The notes beneath the pieces were generated by a model. That model was not told where the DNA came from and did not search any database. It saw only the letters and a list, made by a program, of their open reading frames with translations. Positions 1 to 4,947 of a stretch of 7,501 bases of DNA are shown here, piece after piece. The translations under genes and the position numbers were made by a program. This stretch comes from an uncultured Eubacteriales bacterium (GTDB lineage Bacteria; Bacillota; Clostridia; Peptostreptococcales; Anaerovoracaceae), in assembly GCA_900542245.1 (NCBI GenBank), contig UQMQ01000113.1:1-7501 (forward strand). The letters run 5' to 3'. Within the stretch, counting starts at the first letter, position 1; the number at the start of each line of letters is the position of its first letter.

Positions 1-645
1 CTCGGCTATGTCAACCGCACCTTAGAGAACCTCGCAGGCAGAGAAGGACTTTACGGACGGCATTTAGTGAAATTTCCTGCGCCTGAGTTCTACATGTTCT
101 ATGTGGGCAAAGAGCCATGGTCGTGCAGGACATTGCGTTTGTCGGAAAGTTTTTTGGTCAAGCCGAAAGAAAATTCGCTCGAGCTGGTTGTCAATCTCAT
201 TAACTTAAACTATAATATAGATAGCGAAATATTGCAGAGAAGTCCGTCACTTTTGGGTTACAGCAAACTGCTGTACCATATCCAAGAGGAATTAGGCGCA
301 AACGGCGGCGATTTGAAACAAGCCATCGACACGGCAGTGAAAGTGTGCATGGACGAGGGCTTGATCGCGGATTTCCTGCACAAACATAGCAGAGAGGTAA
401 CGGGCATGCTGTTTCATGAGATCACAGTAGAAGAATTTGCGGAGATCCGGGCGCGCGAAGCCTATGCAGATGGTGAGAAAGATGGCTATGATAAAGGCGA
501 GCGAGCTGGGCGTGAAGAAGGACGCAGTGAAGGTGCAGCGCAGGAGAAACGCGAGATTGCGAAGAATCTCAAAAACTCCGGCATTCCAATCGATGTCATT
601 GCGAAGAATACCGGGCTGACGCTAGAGGAGATCGAGGCGCTTTAG
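1..645 (+). CDS. Rpn-family recombination-promoting nuclease/putative transposase, 5' end outside window
   Basis: The reading frame is open from base 1, so the GTG at 67 is not the start; 214 residues are visible. The segment with LYGRHLVKFPAPEFYMFYVG (visible residues 17-36) resembles the central part of Rpn/PD-(D/E)XK 'putative transposase' proteins. The C-terminus is also typical: a highly charged Glu/Gly/Arg-rich stretch (DGEKDGYDKGERAGREEGR), then a short helical tail (IAKNLKNSGIPIDVIAKNTGLTLEEIEAL) like the family's usual 'IAKxTGLSxEEIxxL' ending. In characterised members the N-terminal PD-(D/E)XK core is a DNA endonuclease that promotes RecA-independent recombination. That core lies upstream of the window, so I cannot tell whether this copy is catalytically intact. 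No terminal repeats or target duplications are visible, consistent with these proteins not being classical transposable elements. The family call rests on remembered sequence pattern. Confidence 0.8.
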   Translation, partial: LGYVNRTLENLAGREGLYGRHLVKFPAPEFYMFYVGKEPWSCRTLRLSESFLVKPKENSLELVVNLINLNYNIDSEILQRSPSLLGYSKLLYHIQEELGANGGDLKQAIDTAVKVCMDEGLIADFLHKHSREVTGMLFHEITVEEFAEIRAREAYADGEKDGYDKGERAGREEGRSEGAAQEKREIAKNLKNSGIPIDVIAKNTGLTLEEIEAL

Positions 646-652
646 GTCGTAA

Positions 653-658
653 TATAAT
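653..658 (+). promoter_or_regulatory. Possible -10 box for the SseB-family gene
   Basis: A perfect TATAAT lies 7 nt after the stop codon of the Rpn-family gene. It would give a leader of about 60 nt before the ATG at 729. No good -35 hexamer is present 16-18 nt upstream and there is no TG extension, so the site is supported by the -10 alone. Confidence 0.3.
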
Positions 659-728
659 TGTGGATGTGTACGAGACGGGCTTGGTTGTACAGAGACCCCC
701 GTTGCGGGCAGCAGAAAGTGAGAAAACG

Positions 729-1406
729 ATGGATAATACAACACAGGATAAACAGGCTTTTTATCGAGAGCTGCAGGGGAGGAGGGTTTTCATTCCTTGC
801 AGGAAGCAGGGGGATGAGAATATCACCCTAGAGCTTTTGGTCAGCAATCAGGGCGAGCAGATGATACCGGCTTTTTATGCAAGAGGGTCGGCAAAGGGGA
901 AGTTTGACGAAGCATCGCTCGTGGAATTTGCGTTCCCGATGCTGCGCAATATTTTGATCGAGCTGCCGGAAGAAATCAGCGGCATCGTTCTCGAGCCGTT
1001 TGGAGAAAATATTCCGTTGAATCGCAAGGCGCTTGCGGACTATGATTCGGCTGTGCATGGGATGACGGTCGCCAAGCACGATCACTCGCTGCGGACAATT
1101 TATCGCAAGGCGGATAGGTTGCCGGACGGTCTGACCGCGGCGGTCGGTCGTTTTGCACAAGGGCAGATCGGCATCAATGCAGTGTGGGCGTTGCTTGCAA
1201 AAAATGAGAATGAAAAGATCCCGCATCTGACGTTTGCAATCGATTTTTTTGGCAGCAAGTTTGACCTGTTCCCGCAGCTTGCGGAGGTGCTGAAACCGTT
1301 TATGCAGCCGGGGCAGACCTTTGAATTGATCGAGCGGAACCCGCAGCTGCAGGCTTTCCTGACACCAGCGGCGTGCATCTATCGCAGGAGTGCTTCGGTG
1401 CAGTGA
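729..1406 (+). CDS. SseB-family protein
   Basis: The protein has 225 residues from ATG 729, which has a weak purine-rich site (AAAGTGAGA) just upstream. A GTG at 660 would add 23 residues that do not look like the family and is less likely. Residues about 9-100 follow the SseB N-terminal pattern: FYRELQGRRVFIP (11-23), then a strand with a MIPAFYA core (45-51), then a hydrophobic stretch and a PFGENIPLNR segment (90-99) like the family's 'NP...L' motif. Residues about 120-215 (LRTIYRKADRLPDGL to FELIERNPQL) fit the SseB C-terminal domain. E. coli SseB is linked to enhanced serine sensitivity, but no molecular activity is established. The protein has no signal peptide or membrane segment and is probably cytoplasmic. 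It lies between an Rpn gene and the rpsF promoter and is likely transcribed alone. The family call rests on pattern resemblance, not a search. Confidence 0.65.
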   Translation: MDNTTQDKQAFYRELQGRRVFIPCRKQGDENITLELLVSNQGEQMIPAFYARGSAKGKFDEASLVEFAFPMLRNILIELPEEISGIVLEPFGENIPLNRKALADYDSAVHGMTVAKHDHSLRTIYRKADRLPDGLTAAVGRFAQGQIGINAVWALLAKNENEKIPHLTFAIDFFGSKFDLFPQLAEVLKPFMQPGQTFELIERNPQLQAFLTPAACIYRRSASVQ

Positions 1407-1417
1407 GCGGGCTGCAC
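1398..1417 (+). other. Hairpin across the end of the SseB-family gene
   Basis: GTGCAG (1398-1403) and CTGCAC (1412-1417) are exact inverted repeats around an 8-nt loop that contains the TGA stop. No T-run follows, so this is not a classical intrinsic terminator. It may be a 3'-end stabilising structure, or chance. Confidence 0.3.
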
Positions 1418-1437
1418 GTAAAAGAGACACAAATCTA

Positions 1438-1488
1438 TACAGCAAAAACACAGATATGCATAGCAAAAAATGCTTGCTTTTTGCTGTA
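1438..1488 (+). promoter_or_regulatory. A-tract/inverted-repeat region upstream of and overlapping the rpsF promoter
   Basis: TACAGCAAAAA (1438-1448) is the exact reverse complement of TTTTTGCTGTA (1478-1488). A third AGCAAAAA lies at 1462-1469 and is itself complementary to 1478-1485. The two direct copies start exactly 21 bp apart, about two helical turns, as expected of intrinsically bent or UP-element DNA. The right arm overlaps the -35 and spacer of the rpsF promoter, so a protein bound here could act as an operator. The repeats are seen directly; the function is inferred. Confidence 0.45.
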
Positions 1489-1501
1489 GATGTAGTATAA
1501 T
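1474..1501 (+). promoter_or_regulatory. rpsF-ssb-rpsR promoter
   Basis: The -35 is TTGCTT (1474-1479), the spacer is 16 bp, and the -10 is a perfect TATAAT (1496-1501). The flanks are AT-rich and A-tracts lie upstream. Transcription should start near 1508, exactly where the first leader hairpin begins, giving a leader of about 104 nt before rpsF. It is the only strong sigma-A-type promoter between the SseB-family gene and rpsF. Confidence 0.75.
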
Positions 1502-1507
1502 AATTAA

Positions 1508-1597
1508 GCGCGAGTTTGTTCGCGCGGATCTCTGCGACGAGTATGCGGGGAACCGCTTCATGCGGAGCCCGGCGGAGAGCGTCGCCATATAGTCCAC
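1508..1597 (+). ncRNA. Structured rpsF mRNA leader, candidate S6:S18-type autoregulatory element
   Basis: A hairpin sits at the predicted 5' end: GCGCGA (1508-1513) pairs with TCGCGC (1520-1525). A second domain is closed by GCGACG (1534-1539) with CGTCGC (1580-1585). Inside it, GCGG (1545-1548) and CCGC (1553-1556) enclose a GGAA loop of GNRA type; an alternative hairpin pairs CCGC with GCGG at 1562-1565. The 3' strand carries CCGGCGGAGAGCG (1569-1581), which recalls the CCGGUGGCGAAGGCG-type segment of 16S rRNA near the S6:S18 site. Many bacterial rpsF leaders bind the S6:S18 heterodimer through a CCG-containing element, giving feedback control. Location, closing stem and CCG are consistent, but I could not match the published consensus base by base. 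Confidence 0.5.
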
Positions 1598-1611
1598 AGG
1601 GAGGTGACAAA

Positions 1612-1899
1612 ATGACAAATTATGAAGTTATGTTCATTATCGATGCTGCTTTGGAAGACGAAAAGAAGGACGCAACTGTAGAGACAGTGCAGTCTATCAT
1701 CGCTGCTGACGGTGAAGTTGAAAAAGTAGACGTTTGGGGAATGAGAAAGCTTGCATATCCGATCGACAAGAAGGCCGAAGGATATTATGTAGTCGTTGAC
1801 TTCAAAGGCAATCCGACATTACCGAAGGAACTTGACAGAAGACTCAAGATCTCCGATAACGTTATCAGACACATCATCATCAACAATGATGCACAGTAG
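1612..1899 (+). CDS. rpsF: 30S ribosomal protein bS6
   Basis: This 95-residue protein has the typical length and sequence of bS6. It begins MTNYEVMFIIDAALEDEK, the family's 'YE.mfIl.p...ee' first strand and helix. The signature WGMRKLAYPIDKKAEGYYVVVDF follows in the centre, and LDRRLKISDNVIRHIII near the end. bS6 pairs with bS18 and binds the central domain of 16S rRNA during 30S assembly. The start is fixed by a strong Shine-Dalgarno sequence, AGGGAGGTG (1598-1606), 5 nt before ATG 1612. An upstream in-frame TTG at 1516 would encode part of the structured leader and is rejected. It is the first gene of the rpsF-ssb-rpsR operon and lacks the extra Glu tail that is modified in E. coli S6. Confidence 0.97.
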   Translation: MTNYEVMFIIDAALEDEKKDATVETVQSIIAADGEVEKVDVWGMRKLAYPIDKKAEGYYVVVDFKGNPTLPKELDRRLKISDNVIRHIIINNDAQ

Positions 1900-1914
1900 G
1901 AACGAGGTGCAAGC

Positions 1915-2334
1915 ATGAACAGTGTAGTATTGATTGGCAGGCTGACCAGAGACCCGGAAGTTCGCTATTCTGCCGGCACGCAGATGGCCATCTGCAGATT
2001 CGCGGTAGCGATCGACAGACCGCCGAGACAGAACGGTGAAAAGCAGACGGACTTCCCGAATGTTGTCGTATTCGGCAAACAGGCTGAGAACTGCGAGCGT
2101 TTCCTTGCAAAAGGAAGACTGGTAGGCGTACAGGGAAGGATTCAGACCGGCAGCTATACCAATAAGGATGGTGCAACTGTTTACACCACGGAAGTCGTAG
2201 CTGACAGAGTAGAATTTTTAGAATGGGGCGACAGGCCTGCAGGCGGTCAGAGAGCGCAGACGCAGGAAGCTGCACCGAGATTCGATGCGGCGCCGGAAGG
2301 CTTCTCCGCAATTGACGAAGATATCCCATTCTAA
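1915..2334 (+). CDS. ssb: Single-stranded DNA-binding protein SSB
   Basis: The product is 139 residues, a usual length for a short bacterial SSB. The OB-fold starts with MNSVVLIGRLTRDPEVRYSAG and continues through FAVAIDRPPRQNGEKQTDFPNVVVFGKQAENCERFLAKGRLVGVQGRIQTGSY. A short linker rich in Gln, Ala and Pro follows, and the protein ends in the acidic tip DEDIPF (134-139), the conserved docking peptide for replication and repair partners. It coats single-stranded DNA during replication, repair and recombination. GAGGTG (1904-1909) lies 5 nt before the ATG. It sits 15 nt after rpsF and 19 nt before rpsR, the standard Bacillota arrangement, so it is co-transcribed. The complete C-terminal tip suggests the main housekeeping SSB rather than a competence or plasmid paralogue. 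Confidence 0.97.
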   Translation: MNSVVLIGRLTRDPEVRYSAGTQMAICRFAVAIDRPPRQNGEKQTDFPNVVVFGKQAENCERFLAKGRLVGVQGRIQTGSYTNKDGATVYTTEVVADRVEFLEWGDRPAGGQRAQTQEAAPRFDAAPEGFSAIDEDIPF

Positions 2335-2353
2335 GAGAAAGGAGATAAGAACT

Positions 2354-2590
2354 ATGATGGATAAGAGACGCGGCGGTGGCATGAGAAGAAAAAAAGTATG
2401 CCAATTCTGCGCTGACAAGACAGAAAAAATCGATTACAAGGATACAGAAAAGTTAAAGAAATATGTGACGGAAAGAGGCAAGATCCTGCCGAAGAGAATC
2501 ACAGGAACTTGCGCAATGCACCAGAGAGAAGTGACGACTGCGATCAAGAGAGCAAGAATCGTGGCGCTGCTTCCTTACGTTGCTGACTAA
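2354..2590 (+). CDS. rpsR: 30S ribosomal protein bS18
   Basis: This 78-residue protein carries the bS18 signatures: a basic N-terminus (RRGGGMRRKK), then VCQFCADK and IDYKDTEKLKKYVTERGKILPKRITGTCAMHQREVTTAIKRARIVALLPY. C16 and C19 (CxxC) with C53 and H56 (CxxH) give the zinc-binding 'C+' form known for several ribosomal proteins including S18. bS18 binds 16S rRNA as a heterodimer with bS6 from the same operon. Two ATGs are adjacent (2354 and 2357). The Shine-Dalgarno AAAGGAG (2338-2344) lies 9 nt before the first and 12 nt before the second, so 2354 is chosen. The gene ends 45 nt before tRNA-Val. Confidence 0.97.
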   Translation: MMDKRRGGGMRRKKVCQFCADKTEKIDYKDTEKLKKYVTERGKILPKRITGTCAMHQREVTTAIKRARIVALLPYVAD

Positions 2591-2604
2591 TTCGAAACGA
2601 AATC

Positions 2605-2630
2605 CTGCGGAGAGCATCTGCTCTTCGCGG
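2605..2630 (+). other. Hairpin between rpsR and tRNA-Val
   Basis: GCGGAGAGC (2607-2615) pairs with GCTCTTCGC (2620-2628) with one G-U pair around an ATCT loop. The stem can extend outward by two further pairs to 2605/2630. It ends 5 nt before the tRNA acceptor stem and lacks a proper T-run. It therefore looks more like an RNA-processing or mRNA 3'-end stabilising structure, or a weak attenuator, than a full terminator. Confidence 0.5.
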
Positions 2631-2635
2631 CTTGC

Positions 2636-2711
2636 GATTTGTTAGCTCAGCTGGGAGAGCACTTGGGTGACAACCAAGAGGTCGGCAGTTCGAGCCTGCC
2701 ACAAATCACCA
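2636..2711 (+). tRNA. tRNA-Val (anticodon GAC)
   Basis: The full cloverleaf is readable. The acceptor stem is GATTTGT (2636-2642) with ACAAATC (2701-2707), seven perfect pairs. The D arm is GCTC/GAGC (2645-2648, 2657-2660) with a GG-containing loop. The anticodon stem is CTTGG/CCAAG with loop GTGACAA (2667-2673), giving anticodon GAC (2669-2671), valine. The T arm is GGCAG/CTGCC around TTCGAGC (2689-2695). The discriminator is A2708 and CCA is encoded (2709-2711). No separate promoter is obvious, so it is probably released from the rpsF-ssb-rpsR transcript and shares its terminator. The only oddity is G at loop position 32, where a pyrimidine is usual. Confidence 0.96.
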
Positions 2712-2721
2712 AATGACAAAG

Positions 2722-2765
2722 GAGCGTTTGTATGAGCAAAGCTTTGCTGATGCAGCGCTCTTTTT
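2722..2765 (+). terminator. Intrinsic terminator of the rpsF-ssb-rpsR-tRNA unit
   Basis: This is a long three-part stem. GAGCG (2722-2726) pairs with CGCTC (2756-2760), TGTAT (2729-2733) with ATGCA (2750-2754), and AGCAAAG (2735-2741) with CTTTGCT (2742-2748). Small internal mismatches separate the parts, and TTTTT (2761-2765) follows directly. Its place 10 nt after the tRNA CCA makes it the 3' end of the unit. Confidence 0.88.
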
Positions 2766-2780
2766 GCGTTGCGGCAACGC
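2766..2780. repeat. 15-bp perfect palindrome after the terminator
   Basis: GCGTTGC (2766-2772) and GCAACGC (2774-2780) are exact inverted repeats around a single G. It abuts the terminator T-run. As RNA it would form a GC-rich hairpin, but no T-run follows. As DNA it could be a protein-binding site. The function is unknown. Confidence 0.4.
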
Positions 2781-2858
2781 GGGAGGGGTGCACAGACAGA
2801 GGCGCAGGCGGATGGTGAAAGAGACTGCCGGGTCAAGCGGGCAATGTTCGGTGTGTTT

Positions 2859-2867
2859 TGGTATAAA
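2859..2867 (+). promoter_or_regulatory. Extended -10 promoter upstream of the D,D-carboxypeptidase
   Basis: TGGTATAAA combines a TG extension with a -10 matching TATAAT at five of six positions (TATAAA, 2862-2867). There is no recognisable -35 at 16-18 bp, as is common for extended -10 promoters. The transcript would begin near 2874 and give an unusually long leader of about 275 nt that contains the tandem repeats, palindrome and folded segment described below. Confidence 0.4.
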
Positions 2868-2868
2868 A

Positions 2869-2908
2869 ATCCGAAAAATAGGAAAATAATCCGAAATACA
2901 GGAAAAAT
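2869..2908. repeat. Two imperfect 20-bp tandem repeats
   Basis: The units 2869-2888 and 2889-2908 each begin ATCCGAAA and contain AGGAAAA; 16 of 20 positions agree. The 20-bp period is about two helical turns, which suits two copies of a regulator on one DNA face. They lie just downstream of the extended -10, a position fitting repression. No known operator is recognised. Confidence 0.5.
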
Positions 2909-2922
2909 TGAACGTGGTTCAA
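2908..2922. promoter_or_regulatory. TTGAAC-GTG-GTTCAA palindrome, operator-like
   Basis: TTGAAC (2908-2913) and GTTCAA (2917-2922) are exact inverted repeats around GTG. The palindrome touches the second tandem repeat on its left and the first stem of the folded segment on its right. It could be an operator for a dimeric regulator or a small RNA hairpin. Confidence 0.4.
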
Positions 2923-3040
2923 GCTACCTCTTTGCGTTATGGCGATGCCGCAGCGATCCTAGACCGGAATACGAGCCGAGAGAAAAAGTGTCTTTGCAAT
3001 GCCATAACACGGCGCGAAGAGATTTTCTTCAGTAGGTGGC
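2923..3040 (+). ncRNA. Candidate structured leader RNA upstream of the D,D-carboxypeptidase, family unknown
   Basis: Three nested or adjacent helices close this segment. GCTACCT (2923-2929) pairs with AGGTGGC (3034-3040) with one G-U. GTTATGGC (2936-2943) pairs exactly with GCCATAAC (3001-3008). GAAGA (3016-3020) pairs with TCTTC (3026-3030). This is a riboswitch-like layout of an outer stem enclosing two arms. CGGC (3010-3013) could also pair with GCCG at 2947-2950 or 2975-2978. Two short strings in order, CCGAGAG (2976-2982) and ACACGGCG (3007-3014 region), recall the ykkC/guanidine-I class, but that class's conserved GGGA-AAAA-CCCGGGAGA part is absent. I recognise no known family and found no convincing ORF here. 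Confidence 0.35.
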
Positions 3041-3097
3041 AAATGGGCAGAAAATTGGTACAAAATTTGCTTTGTGTAAAAACGGAAAAGAGTACTC

Positions 3098-3103
3098 TAC
3101 AAT
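3098..3103 (+). promoter_or_regulatory. Possible proximal -10 box for the D,D-carboxypeptidase
   Basis: TACAAT (3098-3103) matches five of six -10 positions and lies 47 nt before the start codon. No good -35 hexamer sits at the right distance. It is offered as an alternative or second promoter downstream of the folded segment. Confidence 0.25.
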
Positions 3104-3150
3104 CCAAAGCATTACGATGATTAATGAATGAAAGACGAGGAAAGATAATC

Positions 3151-4824
3151 ATGACGAAGAAAATGCTCAGTATGCTCCTCATTTTGACAATGGTTCTGAC
3201 GGCTTGTGTCAGCATGTCCGGCGTGGCTTTTGCGGCGGATCAGATGAACCGCACGAATCTGGCAGTGAGCGTGGACGGCAAGGAGGCTGTGACAGTAAAG
3301 GGCTATAATGCGTCCTATACGTACAATCTCTATGTGAATATGCAGGACTTCTGCAATGCCTTAAACGGTACGGATAAGCAGATGGACATCAAATATGATG
3401 GGGAAAAGGGCGGCTGGGTCGTAACGACCGGCACGGCTTATGTACCGACAGGCGGCGAAAATGAAAAGTTCGCGGTCACTTACACGCAGGACCCGACCAG
3501 CGGGGACGACGCGATCGATCTAGATGCACCGACTTTCTATATTGACGGTGTGAGACAGGAATACAGGACCTATGAGAAGGATGGCGGCTTATATATGAAG
3601 CTCGTTGACTTGGGTCTGGTATTCGGTATCACGACAGAGTTGAAATCGCAGACAGAACTGATGGTAGACACTAAGACACCGTTTGTTATCGATATCAAGC
3701 ATTTGGACGAAAACGGATATTTCAGTTTCCTGCATGGCAGTCTGCTCGGCAATGCAGATACAGGAGAGATCCTGTATGCGTGCAAGGAAGATGCGGTAAC
3801 GCAGATCGCGTCCACCTCGAAACTGATGACATATCTGCTGGTGCAGGAGGCGATCGACGCAGGCAAGATCGCTTTAGATACGAAGGTAGTTCTCTCGCAG
3901 GCGGTCATCGAGGAGGCAAACTCCGAGGACTCTACATCGGTATTCAGAAACAACTTTAAGCTCGGACAGGAAGTCAGCGTGCAGGATCTGCTCGCAGGCA
4001 TGCTGTTGCCATCTGCGAATGAGTGCGCGACCGCACTGGCTGAGGCCGTCGGCGGTACGGAAGCGAAGTTTGTCAAGATGATGAATCAGAGAGCTGCGAA
4101 GCTTGGCATGAAGAGCGCGAAATTCTACAATCCGCATGGTCTGCCGAACTACGACGCGAGCGCGATCACCGCAAAGAGACAGAATTCCATGACAGCGAGC
4201 GATATGTTCACGCTGGTATCTTACCTGCTGAACAATTATGAAGCAGAGCTGACTGCGTTCACTGCGAAGGATGCTATCGAGATCCCGACGGTCGGTGAAG
4301 GCGCAGTGGCGAACTGCACTTACGCAACGCTGATTTATAATATGGGCGTGACGGGTCTGAAAACCGGTACGACGAATCGCTCCGGCGCGTGCATCGTAAC
4401 CGTGATCCCGGTAGAGAACAACGGTAAGACACAGAATCTGGTATCCGTTATCTTCGGCGCTGAGAACAATCAGGAGCGTTACGAAAAGAGCATGATGCTG
4501 CTCAAGTACGGTCAGCAGTTCTACGCACAGAAGGCTGCGGTTTATCAGACTAAGGTGACTGCGACGGCTAAGGTCAGCAGCAAGGGCACGACAATCTCTT
4601 GGAAGAAGGCGACCGGTGAAAGTGTTGACGGCTATGTTGTTTACCGTGCGAACAAGAAGAGCGGCAGCTTCAAGAAGGTTTCCGATGTGAAGAAGACAAG
4701 CACGCTGAACAAGGATCTCAAGGCCGGCAAGACCTACTACTACAAAGTCAGAGGCTACAAGAACATCGATGGGCACAAGGTTTACACGAAGTATTCCAAC
4801 GTGGTTTCAGCTAAGGCGAAATAG
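3151..4824 (+). CDS. Secreted or lipid-anchored D-alanyl-D-alanine carboxypeptidase (peptidase S11) with C-terminal fibronectin-III-like domain
   Basis: This 557-residue low-molecular-weight penicillin-binding protein (DacA/DacF type) removes the terminal D-Ala from peptidoglycan stem peptides outside the membrane. All three active-site motifs are present: SxxK as S221-T-S-K224, SxN as S288-A-N290, and K404-T-G406, with spacing close to PBP5. Residues 1-30 form a signal sequence with a plausible AFA/A cleavage site, plus a competing lipobox LTAC (C19). Residues about 32-175 resemble paired stalk/copper-amine-oxidase-N-like units (SVDGKEAV; YIDGVRQEY, GLYMKLVDLG). The catalytic domain spans about 180-460. 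Residues 468-557 form a Lys-rich fibronectin-III-like domain (TISWKKATGESVDGYVVYR, TYYYKVRGY). The start at 3151 is preferred over ATG 3124 because GAGGAAAG (3137-3144) precedes it and the signal peptide begins there. It is monocistronic, with a long structured leader and its own terminator. Confidence 0.92.
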   Translation: MTKKMLSMLLILTMVLTACVSMSGVAFAADQMNRTNLAVSVDGKEAVTVKGYNASYTYNLYVNMQDFCNALNGTDKQMDIKYDGEKGGWVVTTGTAYVPTGGENEKFAVTYTQDPTSGDDAIDLDAPTFYIDGVRQEYRTYEKDGGLYMKLVDLGLVFGITTELKSQTELMVDTKTPFVIDIKHLDENGYFSFLHGSLLGNADTGEILYACKEDAVTQIASTSKLMTYLLVQEAIDAGKIALDTKVVLSQAVIEEANSEDSTSVFRNNFKLGQEVSVQDLLAGMLLPSANECATALAEAVGGTEAKFVKMMNQRAAKLGMKSAKFYNPHGLPNYDASAITAKRQNSMTASDMFTLVSYLLNNYEAELTAFTAKDAIEIPTVGEGAVANCTYATLIYNMGVTGLKTGTTNRSGACIVTVIPVENNGKTQNLVSVIFGAENNQERYEKSMMLLKYGQQFYAQKAAVYQTKVTATAKVSSKGTTISWKKATGESVDGYVVYRANKKSGSFKKVSDVKKTSTLNKDLKAGKTYYYKVRGYKNIDGHKVYTKYSNVVSAKAK

Positions 4825-4870
4825 GGGTATGAAACCGCAAACAAACCATACATTTCATCAATAAAGACAC

Positions 4871-4915
4871 TGACAAGGGGCACAGCGTAAAAGCTTGTGT
4901 CTCTTGTGCATTTTT
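4871..4915 (+). terminator. Intrinsic terminator of the D,D-carboxypeptidase gene
   Basis: TGACAAGGGGCACAGC (4871-4886) can pair with 4893-4910 around a GTAAAA loop. The pairing uses several G-U pairs and two single-base bulges, and TTTTT (4911-4915) follows directly. The stem is imperfect but long, and it sits between the stop codon at 4824 and the next promoter. Confidence 0.65.
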
Positions 4916-4918
4916 GCC

Positions 4919-4947
4919 TTGCGTACAAAAGGAAGATAGAGTAAAAT
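4919..4947 (+). promoter_or_regulatory. Promoter of the xpaC-telA operon
   Basis: The -35 is TTGCGT (4919-4924), the spacer is exactly 17 bp, and the -10 is TAAAAT (4942-4947, five of six matches). It lies just after the terminator above and about 65 nt before the xpaC-like start, so the operon appears to be an independent unit. Confidence 0.5.

Noticed and set aside
828..1610. 260-codon reading frame on the - strand
   Set aside because: It covers the SseB-family gene, the rpsF promoter and the leader in antisense; the composition is not protein-like and there is no start signal.
1516..1611. N-terminal extension of rpsF from TTG 1516
   Set aside because: It would translate the structured leader; bS6 starts at 1612 with a strong Shine-Dalgarno and the canonical N-terminus.
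2636..2780. tRNA-Val 3' end plus adjacent palindrome as an attachment site for a mobile element
   Set aside because: No integrase, no duplicated tRNA end and no compositional break are visible in the window.
2642..2836. - strand reading frame across tRNA-Val
   Set aside because: This is the familiar spurious ORF read antisense through a tRNA gene.
2812..2889. 25-codon ORF starting ATG 2812 with a CSVC motif
   Set aside because: No ribosome binding site, and it runs through the extended -10 and tandem repeat; too short to support.
2769..3120. Two + strand reading frames (2769-3035 and 2908-3120) before the carboxypeptidase
   Set aside because: They have no Shine-Dalgarno sequence and low-complexity, non-family-like products, and they overlap each other and the repeats and stems; the region is better read as non-coding.
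3874..4776. 300-codon reading frame on the - strand
   Set aside because: It is antisense to the catalytic part of the carboxypeptidase, lacks family features and is a codon-bias shadow.
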